Notes: a model not told the origin generated them from the sequence alone. A stretch of 18,495 bases of DNA from CAZGXQ01 sp964530195 (GCA_964530195.1 CAZGXQ010000004.1:1-18495); one strand, 5' to 3'. Shown: positions 1 to 7,038, numbered from the stretch's first letter. Program-made: numbers and translations.

Positions 1-174
1 CATTAACTCTTTAACAATTTCTGCAGTTTTATCTTTTGACCCATCATTAACGACAATTACCTCAAAGGTAAAATTCTTTTTTGAAAGATAATCAAAAATT
101 TCATTTATTGTTTTTGGCAATCTCTTTTCCTCATTATAAGCTGGAATTATAACTGATAAAAAAACTTCATCCAT
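1..174 (-). CDS. Family 2 glycosyltransferase, N-terminal part (runs off the window)
   Basis: The first 58 codons of a minus-strand gene are present and the frame is open to the window edge. The protein starts MDEVFLSVIIPAYNEEKRLP and continues with a VIVVNDGSKDKT segment at about residues 39-50. The IPAYNEE strand-turn and the (V/D)DGS motif are the nucleotide-sugar binding hallmarks of GT-A fold, GT2 glycosyltransferases such as dolichyl/polyprenyl-phosphate mannosyl- or glucosyltransferases. Such enzymes move a sugar from a nucleotide donor to a lipid carrier or glycan at the inner face of the membrane. Acceptor and sugar cannot be told from this fragment. It lies just after the terminator of the small-RNA gene, so it probably has its own promoter. 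Confidence 0.9.
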   Translation of the reverse strand, partial: MDEVFLSVIIPAYNEEKRLPKTINEIFDYLSKKNFTFEVIVVNDGSKDKTAEIVKELM

Positions 175-182
175 ATTTAATT

Positions 183-188
183 ATTATA
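183..188 (-). promoter_or_regulatory. Possible -10 box of the glycosyltransferase gene
   Basis: A perfect TATAAT hexamer reads on the minus strand at 188-183, with the glycosyltransferase ATG starting at 174. A start six to seven bases downstream would fall near 176, giving an almost leaderless mRNA. No good -35 box is present because the region upstream is the T-rich tail of a terminator. The call therefore rests on the -10 box and its position only. Confidence 0.3.
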
Positions 189-200
189 GCTTAAAGAATA

Positions 201-228
201 AAAAAAGAAAAAGGCGCCAAATGGCGCC
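201..228 (-). terminator. Rho-independent terminator of the map-downstream small RNA
   Basis: On the minus strand GGCGCC (228-223), a four-base ATTT loop and a second GGCGCC (218-213) form a 6-bp all-GC hairpin. It is followed at once by a T-rich tract (212-201, interrupted by one C). This is a classic intrinsic terminator. It would end both the small RNA that starts near 353 and any read-through from the ribosomal supercluster past map. Confidence 0.85.
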
Positions 229-353
229 AAGAAAAAGATCGGAGGTCGTGGGGGGCGGACAGATTTCACTTTGACGTTTAGATAAATAAAAAGCCATGTT
301 TTCGAGGTTCTTTTGGGTCCTGTCCGCCCCCACATCGCGGGCTCTCGCGATGC
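207..353 (-). ncRNA. Candidate stand-alone structured small RNA (about 145 nt), family not recognised
   Basis: A consensus promoter (388-360) and an intrinsic terminator (228-201) bracket a GC-rich stretch in an AT-rich region, with no credible protein frame. In the predicted RNA a 5' hairpin pairs CATCGCG (352-346) with CGCGATG (339-333) around a 6-base loop. It stacks on a long helix pairing GTGGGGGCGGACAG (333-320) with CTGTCCGCCCCCCAC (262-248), with one bulged base, closing a 57-base A/U-rich loop. A single-stranded GACCTCCGATC (247-237) precedes the terminator. It lacks the GGAA-tetraloop domain of SRP RNA, a tmRNA tag frame, and anything like RNase P. A 3' UTR element of map is possible, but the promoter argues for an independent gene. 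Confidence 0.75.
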
Positions 354-359
354 ATTTTC

Positions 360-388
360 ATTATATTAAACTCAAAAACCTTTGTCAA
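360..388 (-). promoter_or_regulatory. Perfect sigma-70 type promoter of the map-downstream small RNA
   Basis: On the minus strand TTGACA (388-383) and TATAAT (365-360) are separated by exactly 17 bases, a full consensus match in both boxes. The predicted start is near 353, at the base of the first hairpin. The -35 box lies inside the last codons of map, and the -10 box lies just after its stop codon. Confidence 0.85.
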
Positions 389-1151
389 GAGCAGTTAAAA
401 CAACCGCCCCTTTTTTAGTGATAGCTATTGTATGTTCAAAATGAGCTGTTAAGGAATTGTCTTTTGTTTTATATCCAAATCCATCTTTTGTTTTCACTAA
501 ATGCCAATCCCCAATTGAAACCATAGGTTCAATGCAAAATACCATTCCTTCTTTAATTTTTTCTCCACTCTTTCTCTTTCCATAATTTAAAATTTTTGGT
601 TCCTCGTGTAATTCCCTTCCAATTCCATGACCACAAAGCTCTCTAATAACATTAAAACCTTGGGATTCCACATATCTTTGAATTGTATTTCCAATATCCC
701 CAAAAGTATTTCCAGGTCTTGCTTTTTTAATTGCTAGCTTTAAAGCTTTCTTTGTAACTCTAATTAATCTTTGAGCTTCAAAGGAAATTTTTCCAACAGG
801 AACTGTAATTGCACAATCTAAATGAAATCCCTTCCAGAAAATTCCCAAATCTAACTTCAAAATATCTCCTTCTTTCAAAATCCTATTTGAAGGAGGAACA
901 TGAACTAATTCCTCATTAACTGAAGTACAAAGACAAGAAGGATAGGGTAAGGAAGTACTCTCTGGATCTTTGTATCCTTTAAAAGAACAAATTGCTTTTT
1001 CTTTTGAAATTAATTTTTGAGCTAATTCTTCAAGGTCTTTAGTTTTAATTCCAGGTTTAACACTTTCTTTTAATTTTTTTAGAATTTTAGCTAACTTTTC
1101 TCCTCCCTCTTTCATTATCAAAATTTCTTTTTCGGTTTTTAAGGGAATCAT
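372..1151 (-). CDS. map: Methionine aminopeptidase, type I
   Basis: Removes the initiator methionine from new proteins, after deformylation, as they leave the ribosome. The 259-residue length fits the type I bacterial enzyme with no N-terminal extension. All five metal ligands of the pita-bread fold are visible: D101 (LDLG), D112 (LDCA), H175 (CGHGIG), E208 (FCIEPM) and E239 (FEHT). H94 sits where the substrate-binding histidine is expected. Its ATG overlaps the stop region of the adenylate-kinase-like gene by four bases, so the two are translationally coupled. It is the last protein gene of the supercluster. Its final codons contain the -35 box of a small-RNA promoter. It ends in TGA, which supports the standard code. 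Confidence 0.97.
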   Translation of the reverse strand: MIPLKTEKEILIMKEGGEKLAKILKKLKESVKPGIKTKDLEELAQKLISKEKAICSFKGYKDPESTSLPYPSCLCTSVNEELVHVPPSNRILKEGDILKLDLGIFWKGFHLDCAITVPVGKISFEAQRLIRVTKKALKLAIKKARPGNTFGDIGNTIQRYVESQGFNVIRELCGHGIGRELHEEPKILNYGKRKSGEKIKEGMVFCIEPMVSIGDWHLVKTKDGFGYKTKDNSLTAHFEHTIAITKKGAVVLTALDKGF

Positions 1152-1873
1152 TTTAAGTGTTTTAAAATTTCATTGAATACTTTTACTGGTGGAGGAGAAC
1201 CATTAATTTTTATAACTTTGTAATTTCGTTTTTTAAAATAATCAATTACAGGAAGGGTTTCTTTTTGATAAGCTTCAATTCTTTTCACTATTGTTTTTGG
1301 ATCATCCAATCCTTTTCTTTTTATTAATTTTGAACCATCCAAAGGACAAATTTTTAAATTTTTTGTCTGGGGAGAAAATATAATTGGGTGACGCATCAAT
1401 TCACAAATTTTTCTTTGAGAATTTCTTTTTATTGTCTCTTCTGGAGGAATTTCCAAAAGAAAAATTTTAATATTTTCTTTTCCATAAAGTTTTTCAATTT
1501 GAGGCATTATTCTTTCTGCTTCATAAACTGTTCTTGGAGAGCCTGCCAAAACCAAATTCATTCCCTCTCTAAAAAGTTCCTCAATTTTTTCTTTTACCAA
1601 GAAAGTAACAAAGGGTGGGCTACAAAGCTCCCCTTTTAACCAACGTTTTTTCTCTGTCAAAATTGAATATTTTTTTCCTTCAACTTCAATCTCTTTTTCT
1701 TTTTTAATTTCGGCAAATTTTTCTTCTAAAATTTTACTAGTTTCAAAATAGTAAAGGTTAGTAAATTTATCACAAAGTAAAATTGCCTGGGTTCCTTTTC
1801 CAGAACCTGGTGGTCCCATCAAAATTATCACTTTTGCTTTTTGAGTTTTGAGTTTGTTATCAGAATGTTTCAT
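1148..1873 (-). CDS. adk: Adenylate kinase family nucleoside monophosphate kinase, divergent
   Basis: Sits in the usual adk place between secY and map and should interconvert adenine nucleotides (AMP + ATP to 2 ADP). The P-loop GPPGSGKGT is at residues 20-28. An NMP-binding GSPRT is at 111-115, where the classic enzyme has GFPRT. A LID-like region follows at about 150-186, then R198 in the KRIEAY helix. Several usual residues differ: the AMP-site TGDxLR reads TSKILE, so its arginine is Glu50, and the DGFPRT aspartate is Ala110. The LID keeps only part of the zinc-type cysteine set (C157, C176). At 241 residues it is slightly longer than E. coli Adk (214). It overlaps secY by 14 bases. Substrate range is uncertain; the fold assignment is firm. 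Confidence 0.85.
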   Translation of the reverse strand: MKHSDNKLKTQKAKVIILMGPPGSGKGTQAILLCDKFTNLYYFETSKILEEKFAEIKKEKEIEVEGKKYSILTEKKRWLKGELCSPPFVTFLVKEKIEELFREGMNLVLAGSPRTVYEAERIMPQIEKLYGKENIKIFLLEIPPEETIKRNSQRKICELMRHPIIFSPQTKNLKICPLDGSKLIKRKGLDDPKTIVKRIEAYQKETLPVIDYFKKRNYKVIKINGSPPPVKVFNEILKHLK

Positions 1874-3161
1874 ATTCTCTCATTTCTAACTGGGCATTAA
1901 TTGCTCTAATTGTTTCTAAAGCAACCGAAACCAAAATTAAAACTGAAGTTCCACCCACTAAAAACATAAAAGCTGTAATTTTTGTAATAGCCTGAACTAC
2001 ACTCGGCATAATTGCAATGGTGCTTAAAAATAGAGCTCCCAAAGGTAAGATCCTATTTAGAGTGTATCTTAAATGCTTTGCTGTACTTTCTCCAGGTCTA
2101 ATTCCTGGAATAAAACCTCCAGATTTTTGCAGATTTTCAGAAATTGATTTTGGATCAAAGGTTACTAAAGTATAAAAATAAGTGAAAAGGAAAACCAAAA
2201 TAAAATACAAAATTGTATGAATTATTGGATTTTCAAAAAATAAATTTACTTCTCTGGCGATTTTACCTAAAATAGTTTCGTTATTTGCCAAAAAATTAGC
2301 AATCATTGAAGGAAAAGTCAAAATTGAAAGGGCAAAAATAATTGGCATAACCCCTGCGGGATTAATACTTAAAGGCAAGTAAGTTGAAGTTCCTCCATAC
2401 ATTAATCTTCCCCTTACTCTTTTTGCGTAAGAAACGGGAATTTCTCTCTTTGCTTCATTTACAAATGTTACTCCAGCAATAATAAAAAGGCACATAACAA
2501 AAAATAAAAAATAAGACAAAAACACTCTTGAAAAGTTCGCTCCTTGGGCTAAAAGTTTTTTATACTCAGAAATCATTGCTCCAGTATTACTTGGAAAGTC
2601 AGCTATTATTCCTGCAAAGATTAAAAGAGAAACTCCATTCCCAATACCTTTTTCAGTAATTAGTTCCCCGAGCCACATTAAAAGCAGGGTGGCTGCAGTC
2701 ACAGTTAAAGTAGCATTAAACATTGTCAGGGGAGAAACTTTTGAAATCGCACCTTGCCTTGAAAAGAAAGTAAGCATTCCAAATGCCTGAAGAAAAGCTA
2801 TTGGAACTGTTAAAATTCTTGAATATTGTTCGAATTTTTCTCTTCCTGCTTCCCCTTCTTCTTTATACATTTTTTCTAATTGAGGAAAAACTAAAGTCAA
2901 AAGCTGCAAGATCACTGAAGCTGTAATATAAGGACCAAGACCTAACATTACGAGTGAAAGTCGCTCTAATGCTCCACCAGTGAAAATATTTGCAATCCCC
3001 AACATTCTAAACTGCTCAAAAAATAACTGGAGGTTTTGTTTTTCAACCCCAGGAATAGGAATTGAAGCTAAAAACCTAAAAATAGCAAAAATTCCCAAAA
3101 TGAATAGAATTTTTCTTCTTAAATCTTTAATTTTGAAAATTTGTAAAAATTTGTTTAGCAT
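1860..3161 (-). CDS. secY: Protein translocase subunit SecY
   Basis: Forms the protein-conducting channel in the cytoplasmic membrane, with SecE and SecG, for secreted and membrane proteins. The 433 residues and about ten hydrophobic segments match the family. Conserved pieces are visible: IPIPGVE (34-40, plug region), GLGPYITASVI (74-84), GIGNG (162-166), the positively charged cytosolic loop REIPVSYAKRV (239-249) that contacts the ribosome or SecA, INPAGVMPIIFA (266-277) and GGFIPGIRPGEST (348-360). It follows rplO by two bases and overlaps the adk-like gene, the classic spc-operon arrangement. The stop is TGA. A GGAG upstream of its start lies within the final rplO codons and is too far away for a normal ribosome-binding site. 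Confidence 0.98.
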   Translation of the reverse strand: MLNKFLQIFKIKDLRRKILFILGIFAIFRFLASIPIPGVEKQNLQLFFEQFRMLGIANIFTGGALERLSLVMLGLGPYITASVILQLLTLVFPQLEKMYKEEGEAGREKFEQYSRILTVPIAFLQAFGMLTFFSRQGAISKVSPLTMFNATLTVTAATLLLMWLGELITEKGIGNGVSLLIFAGIIADFPSNTGAMISEYKKLLAQGANFSRVFLSYFLFFVMCLFIIAGVTFVNEAKREIPVSYAKRVRGRLMYGGTSTYLPLSINPAGVMPIIFALSILTFPSMIANFLANNETILGKIAREVNLFFENPIIHTILYFILVFLFTYFYTLVTFDPKSISENLQKSGGFIPGIRPGESTAKHLRYTLNRILPLGALFLSTIAIMPSVVQAITKITAFMFLVGGTSVLILVSVALETIRAINAQLEMREYETF

Positions 3162-3163
3162 TT

Positions 3164-3592
3164 TTATTTAATAACTCCTCCTACTTTTTCAATTTTTTCT
3201 CTTGCCTTTTTAGAACACAAACATCTTTCAAATTCAAGTTTCTTTTTAAGTTCTCCCCTTCCCAAAATTTTCACTTTTGGTACTTTCCCTCCAATTTTTC
3301 TTATTATTCTCTTTTCAACCAAAATTTCTGGTGTGACTTTTTCTCCTTCGTTAAATTTTCTTTCTAAAGTATCCAAGTTCACTATTGCAAACTCCTTTTT
3401 TGCTTTAAATTTATAACCTCTTAGTTTTGGGTATTTCTTTATTATTTCTCTAATTATTGGTTTTAATTTTCTCCCCGCTCTTGATTTTTGTCCTTTTACT
3501 CCCCTTCCGCAATAAGTTCCCTTCTTTCCTCCTCTTCCGATTCGTTTTCCCTTTTTTAATTTATGAATTGGTTTCAATTCATGTAATTGCAT
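3164..3592 (-). CDS. rplO: 50S ribosomal protein L15 (uL15)
   Basis: A large-subunit protein that binds 23S rRNA late in assembly. The 142-residue protein begins with the typical HELKPIHKLKKGKRIGRGG segment, followed by the glycine- and lysine-rich KKGTYCGRGVKGQKSRAG stretch. It ends in the globular domain with the LGRGELKKKLEF strand near residues 109-120. It starts only three bases after the rpsE stop. In most bacteria rpmD (L30) lies between rpsE and rplO, and there is no room for it here. Confidence 0.97.
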   Translation of the reverse strand: MQLHELKPIHKLKKGKRIGRGGKKGTYCGRGVKGQKSRAGRKLKPIIREIIKKYPKLRGYKFKAKKEFAIVNLDTLERKFNEGEKVTPEILVEKRIIRKIGGKVPKVKILGRGELKKKLEFERCLCSKKAREKIEKVGGVIK

Positions 3593-3595
3593 GTT

Positions 3596-4075
3596 TTATT
3601 TTTTAGTTTTTGTTTTTTTCAAAAGCGATAGAGCTTTCATTGTTGCCATTGCATTATTATACTTATTTTTTGTTTGCCCCAAAAGCTTTGAAGAAATATC
3701 ATTTATCCCTGCCAATTGACAAATAACTCTTACCACTCCTCCTGCCACCAATCCCCTTCCTTTTCTTTGAGGTTTTAATAAAACTCTTGCAGAAGAAAAT
3801 TTAGCCTCAACTTCATGAGGGATAGTTCCATCAACAATTGGAACTTCAATAACGTTCTTTTTAGCTTGATAAGTGGCTTTTTCTACTGCCTGGGCAACAT
3901 CTAAACCAGAAGAAATTCCTACCCCTACTTTGCCTTGCTTATTTCCTACCACAACCACCGCTCTAAACCTTAACCTTCTTCCTCCTGCTCTAACATGAAC
4001 TACTCTTCTTAACTCTAAAAGCTTTGCCTCAAATTTTTCTTCTTTTTCTTCTGTTTTATTTAATTCTTCTGTCAT
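3596..4075 (-). CDS. rpsE: 30S ribosomal protein S5 (uS5)
   Basis: A small-subunit protein near the mRNA entry channel, important for decoding accuracy. The 159-residue protein has a charged, variable N-terminus (1-25), then the double-stranded-RNA-binding-like domain beginning LRRVVHVRAGGRRLRF and GNKQGKVGVGIS. The C-terminal domain contains RKGRGLVAGGVVRVICQLAGI, ending in a lysine-rich tail. The neighbours are rplR upstream (9-base gap) and rplO directly downstream. No Shine-Dalgarno sequence is seen; the leader is only A and T. Confidence 0.97.
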   Translation of the reverse strand: MTEELNKTEEKEEKFEAKLLELRRVVHVRAGGRRLRFRAVVVVGNKQGKVGVGISSGLDVAQAVEKATYQAKKNVIEVPIVDGTIPHEVEAKFSSARVLLKPQRKGRGLVAGGVVRVICQLAGINDISSKLLGQTKNKYNNAMATMKALSLLKKTKTKK

Positions 4076-4084
4076 ATTTTTATT

Positions 4085-4429
4085 TTAAAATTTTAATCCA
4101 CCTTCTCTCGCGCCCTCAGCTAAAGCTTTTACTCTTCCATGATACTTATAACCTCCTCTATCAAAAACTACCTTTTCAATATTTTTTTCTTTTGCTTTTT
4201 TTGCAATCAATTTTCCAACTTCTTTTGCTTTTTGAATTTTTGTCATTTTTTCAACTCCCTTTAATTCAAGATCACTAGCTGAAACTATTGTATGTGCTTT
4301 TTCATCATCAATTAATTGAGCGTAAATATGTTTGTTTGATCTAAAAACGCATAACCTCGGTCTCTGAGAGGTACCGAAAATTTTTGCTCTGATTCTTCTA
4401 TGACGACGTTTTCTTTTATCTTTTTTCAT
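4085..4429 (-). CDS. rplR: 50S ribosomal protein L18 (uL18)
   Basis: Binds 5S rRNA and joins it to the large subunit together with L5. The 114-residue protein starts with a basic tail (KKDKRKRRHRRIR). Next come the family motif GTSQRPRLCVFRSNKHIYAQ (about 19-38) and the C-terminal FDRGGYKYHGRVKALAEGAREGGL. Length and motifs are normal. A GGAG lies about 11 bases before the start, but it falls in the last codons of rplF and may be chance. Confidence 0.97.
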   Translation of the reverse strand: MKKDKRKRRHRRIRAKIFGTSQRPRLCVFRSNKHIYAQLIDDEKAHTIVSASDLELKGVEKMTKIQKAKEVGKLIAKKAKEKNIEKVVFDRGGYKYHGRVKALAEGAREGGLKF

Positions 4430-4432
4430 GTT

Positions 4433-4978
4433 CTATTTAGCTCCTGTTACAGCTTTTTTGCCCGCCTTTCTTCTAATTACTTCTCCCAAATATCTAATAC
4501 CTTTTCCCTTGTAGGGGTCTGGCGGTCTTATCTTTCTAATGTTTGCTGCAACTTGACCAACCAACTCCTTATCAATTCCTGAAACTGAAATAATATTTTT
4601 TTCAACCGAAAAATTAATTCCCTCTGGTTTTTTTATTTTTACTGGGTGAGAAAAGCCAACCTCCAATATTAGTTCATCTCCTACTATAGAAGCCCGATAA
4701 CCCAATCCTTCAATTTCCAATTTTTTTTCAAATCCTTTTGTTACTCCTTCTATCATGTTGGAAATTATTTGCCTCATTGTTCCCCAAAGCGCTTTAGCTT
4801 TTTTTGTTTTTGACTTTGGAAAAACTAAAATTACCCCTTCTTTAATTTGAACATCAATCTCAGGGGGAATGTTTTTTTCTAATTTACCCCTTGGGCCCTC
4901 AACCTTTATTTTGTCTTCTTCAATTTTTACCTTTACCTCTTGTGGAATTGAAATTGGTTTTTTACCTATTTTTGACAT
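4433..4978 (-). CDS. rplF: 50S ribosomal protein L6 (uL6)
   Basis: A large-subunit protein near the GTPase-associated centre and sarcin-ricin loop, where elongation factors act. I chose the ATG at 4978, which gives MSKIGKKPI, the canonical L6 start, and 181 residues. An in-frame ATG at 5005 would add nine unconserved residues and overlap rpsH. Two repeats of the L6 fold are visible, with the conserved GVTKGFEKKLEIEGLGYRA stretch in the middle and IRKIRPPDPYKGKGIRYLGE near the end. It lies between rpsH (11-base gap) and rplR (3-base gap). Confidence 0.96.
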   Translation of the reverse strand: MSKIGKKPISIPQEVKVKIEEDKIKVEGPRGKLEKNIPPEIDVQIKEGVILVFPKSKTKKAKALWGTMRQIISNMIEGVTKGFEKKLEIEGLGYRASIVGDELILEVGFSHPVKIKKPEGINFSVEKNIISVSGIDKELVGQVAANIRKIRPPDPYKGKGIRYLGEVIRRKAGKKAVTGAK

Positions 4979-4989
4979 ATTTTTAGTCT

Positions 4990-5376
4990 TTACCAAATTT
5001 CGCAAAGCACTTCACCTCCAATTTTTTTCTTTTTTGCTTCTTTGTCAGTCATTAAACCTTTTGAGGTAGAAATAATTGTAATTCCATACCCTCCTTTTGC
5101 TCTTTTAATTTCTAAATAACCCTTATAAATTCTCTGACCAGGTTTTGAAATTTTTTTCGCTCCAGAAATTGCTGGTCTTCCATCTTCATCGTATTTTAAA
5201 TGAATTAAAATTGATTTTTTATATCTTCCCCTCTCTTCAACTTTTTCAACATATCCTTCTCTTTCTAAAATTTTTGCAATTTCGAATTTTATTTTTGAAA
5301 AAGGAATCCGCACAATGTCCTTTTTTACCTTTTGAGCATTTAAAATTGAAACTAACATGTCAGCAATTGGATCCAT
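4990..5376 (-). CDS. rpsH: 30S ribosomal protein S8 (uS8)
   Basis: A primary 16S rRNA-binding protein that organises the platform of the small subunit. In E. coli it also represses the spc operon by binding its mRNA. The 128-residue protein begins with the family signature DPIADMLVSILNAQ (2-15). It carries the ISKPGQRIYKGY segment and ISTSKGLMTDKEAKKKKIGG, and ends in the typical GGEVLCEIW. Gaps to rpsN and rplF are short. No S8-type operator could be identified by eye. Confidence 0.97.
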   Translation of the reverse strand: MDPIADMLVSILNAQKVKKDIVRIPFSKIKFEIAKILEREGYVEKVEERGRYKKSILIHLKYDEDGRPAISGAKKISKPGQRIYKGYLEIKRAKGGYGITIISTSKGLMTDKEAKKKKIGGEVLCEIW

Positions 5377-5380
5377 GTTT

Positions 5381-5566
5381 TTACCAAGAAGATTTTCTTA
5401 CACCAGGAATTAAACCTTTTGATGCTAATTCTTTAAAGCAAATTCTACACAGACCAAATTTTCTCATAAAACCTCTTTTTCTTCCACACCTAAAACACCT
5501 TCTCACAATTCGGGTTTTATATTTTGGGGGCTTTTTTGATTTTTCGACTTGAGCTTTGGTAGCCAT
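5381..5566 (-). CDS. rpsN: 30S ribosomal protein S14, zinc-binding short type (uS14)
   Basis: A small-subunit head protein that contacts S3 and S10. At 61 residues this is the short, zinc-containing form (type Z). The four zinc cysteines are intact: C24 and C27 (CFRCGR), C40 and C43 (CRICF). The conserved GLCRICFKELA and the closing GVRKSSW are present. It lies between rplE (2-base gap) and rpsH, its normal spc position. The long cysteine-free form used by E. coli is not seen here. Confidence 0.97.
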   Translation of the reverse strand: MATKAQVEKSKKPPKYKTRIVRRCFRCGRKRGFMRKFGLCRICFKELASKGLIPGVRKSSW

Positions 5567-5568
5567 AT

Positions 5569-6120
5569 TTATTTTATTGGAAATCCTAATAATCTAAAAA
5601 GCGTTATTGCCTCTTCTCTTTGTTTTGCATTAGTCACAATTGTTATCTCGAGACCAAAAATATTCTCAACCTTTTCTGGAGAAATCTCTGGAAATGCAAT
5701 ATGTTCTGGAATTCCAATTGTTAAATTGCCTTTTTTATCAAAAGATTTCTCCGGAATTCCTTGAAAATCTTTGGTCCTAGGCAAAGCAATATGAATTACT
5801 TTTTCTAAAAAATCGTACATTCTTTTGCCTCTCAAAGTTACTTTTGCTCCAAGAATCATTCCCTTTTTCACTTTGAATGTTGAAATTGATTTTCTAGCTT
5901 TAGTGAAAATTGGTTTTTGTCCTGTAATTAAGGCTAAATCTTCTAAAATAGCGTTTGCAATTTTCTTTTGCTCGTCAGGGGCTTTACCAGAAACCATCTT
6001 TCCAAAGCCTACATTCACTACAACTTTTTCAATCTTTGGAACAGCCATTTTATTTTTGTATTTGAAAATTTCCATCATTTTGGGAACTACTTCTTTTTGG
6101 TATTTTTCCTGTAATTTCAT
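5569..6120 (-). CDS. rplE: 50S ribosomal protein L5 (uL5)
   Basis: Part of the 5S rRNP with L18 and 5S rRNA; it contacts S13 and P-site tRNA across the subunit interface. The 183-residue protein carries the family's N-terminal VPKIEKVVVNVGFGKM (about 28-43), the ITGQKPIFTKARKSISTFKV stretch, LRGKRMYDFLEK and the C-terminal GLEITIVTNAKQREEAITLF. Length is normal. It starts two bases after rplX ends and runs into rpsN after two bases. Confidence 0.97.
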   Translation of the reverse strand: MKLQEKYQKEVVPKMMEIFKYKNKMAVPKIEKVVVNVGFGKMVSGKAPDEQKKIANAILEDLALITGQKPIFTKARKSISTFKVKKGMILGAKVTLRGKRMYDFLEKVIHIALPRTKDFQGIPEKSFDKKGNLTIGIPEHIAFPEISPEKVENIFGLEITIVTNAKQREEAITLFRLLGFPIK

Positions 6121-6122
6121 AG

Positions 6123-6431
6123 TTACTCTATTTTAGCCCCGCACTTTTTACAAATTCTCTCTTTTTGACCTTTTTCTAATTTATATCCTACTCTTGTTGC
6201 TTTTTTACAACTTGGACAAATTAATTTCACGTTTGAAACATCAATTGGACTTGGAAGTTCAATGATTTGTCCTTTTTCTCCTGCTCTTTTTGGTTTTTGA
6301 TGTTTTTTTACGATATTTACTCCTTCGACCAAAATTTTTCTTTCCTTTCGAAAAACTTTTAAAACTTTTCCGGTCTTTCCCCGATATTTTCCACAAATTA
6401 CCAAAACTGTATCTCCTTTTTTTATCCTCAT
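6123..6431 (-). CDS. rplX: 50S ribosomal protein L24 (uL24), zinc-ribbon form
   Basis: An assembly-initiating protein near the 5' end of 23S rRNA. The KOW motif is at about residues 4-30 (KGDTVLVICGKYRGKTGKV), followed by the VEGVNIVKKHQKP strand. The C-terminal half has two CxxC pairs (C72, C75 and C94, C97) that look like a zinc ribbon, a common form of bacterial L24 that E. coli lacks. The ATG overlaps the end of rplN by four bases, implying coupled translation. Length (102 residues) is typical. Confidence 0.97.
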   Translation of the reverse strand: MRIKKGDTVLVICGKYRGKTGKVLKVFRKERKILVEGVNIVKKHQKPKRAGEKGQIIELPSPIDVSNVKLICPSCKKATRVGYKLEKGQKERICKKCGAKIE

Positions 6432-6799
6432 AAAATTTCTTCAGCTAAAGCTGCAACTTTTTCGAAACCTTTTTCTTTTACTTCTTTGGCAATTGGGCCA
6501 AAAATTCTGTTCCCTTTCGGATCTTTTGTTTTCCCTTCTAAAATTACACAGGCATTATCATCAAACCGAACATAAGTTCCATCTTTTCTTTTAATTTCTT
6601 TTTTTTGCCTTACAATTACAGCTCTTACTACATCGTGTTTTTTAATTTCCCTTCTTGGTTCTGCTTCTTTGACTGTTCCTACAATCACATCCCCTACATA
6701 TCCGTATCTTGCTCTTTGACCCCTTAAAATCCTGATACACTTTAAAAGTTTTGCTCCAGTGTTGTCTACTACTTTTAATATTGTTCCTACTGAAATCAT
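6428..6799 (-). CDS. rplN: 50S ribosomal protein L14 (uL14)
   Basis: A large-subunit interface protein beside L19 and the landing site of the silencing factor RsfS. The 123 residues match the family exactly. The start MISVGTILKVVDNTGAK and KCIRILRG are typical, as are VKEAEPRREIKKHDVVRAVIVR in the middle and GNRIFGPIAKEVKEKGFEKV at the end. It lies between rpsQ (4-base gap) and rplX (4-base overlap). Confidence 0.98.
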   Translation of the reverse strand: MISVGTILKVVDNTGAKLLKCIRILRGQRARYGYVGDVIVGTVKEAEPRREIKKHDVVRAVIVRQKKEIKRKDGTYVRFDDNACVILEGKTKDPKGNRIFGPIAKEVKEKGFEKVAALAEEIL

Positions 6800-6803
6800 A
6801 TGT

Positions 6804-7037
6804 TTAAAGTTTTTTAATCACTCGCCATCTTTTTTCCTTTGAAATTGGTCTGCATTCTTCAATAATTACCGTATCTCCAACCTTGCATTCTTCTTTTTCA
6901 TCATGAGCCTTATATTTTTTCCACACTTTATATCTTCTTTTGTATTTTGGATGCTCTTTTATTCTTTCAACCAAAACCACAACCGTCTTTTGCATTTTAT
7001 CTGAAACTACTTTTCCTATTAATCTTTTTTTGGGCAT
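6804..7037 (-). CDS. rpsQ: 30S ribosomal protein S17 (uS17)
   Basis: A small 16S rRNA-binding protein with an OB fold, needed for early assembly. The 77-residue protein has the family opening RLIGKVVSDKMQKTVVVLVE, then KYKRRYKVWKKYKAHDE and GDTVIIEECRPISKEKRW near the end. The position after rpmC is standard. An imperfect TTGACA-18-CAAAAT lies across the rpmC end, too weak to call as a promoter. Confidence 0.97.
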   Translation of the reverse strand: MPKKRLIGKVVSDKMQKTVVVLVERIKEHPKYKRRYKVWKKYKAHDEKEECKVGDTVIIEECRPISKEKRWRVIKKL

Positions 7038-7038
7038 A

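Noticed and set aside
184..297. A 37-codon minus-strand frame (starting MAFYLSKRQSEICPP) inside the small-RNA gene
   Set aside because: It runs through the long RNA helix and the terminator hairpin, has no ribosome-binding site, and its composition follows the structured RNA. It is more likely a chance frame over an RNA gene.
4400..5552. Many plus-strand frames rich in Phe, Leu and Ser opposite the ribosomal genes
   Set aside because: They are shadows of purine-rich minus-strand genes for L18, L6, S8 and S14, with no family motifs.
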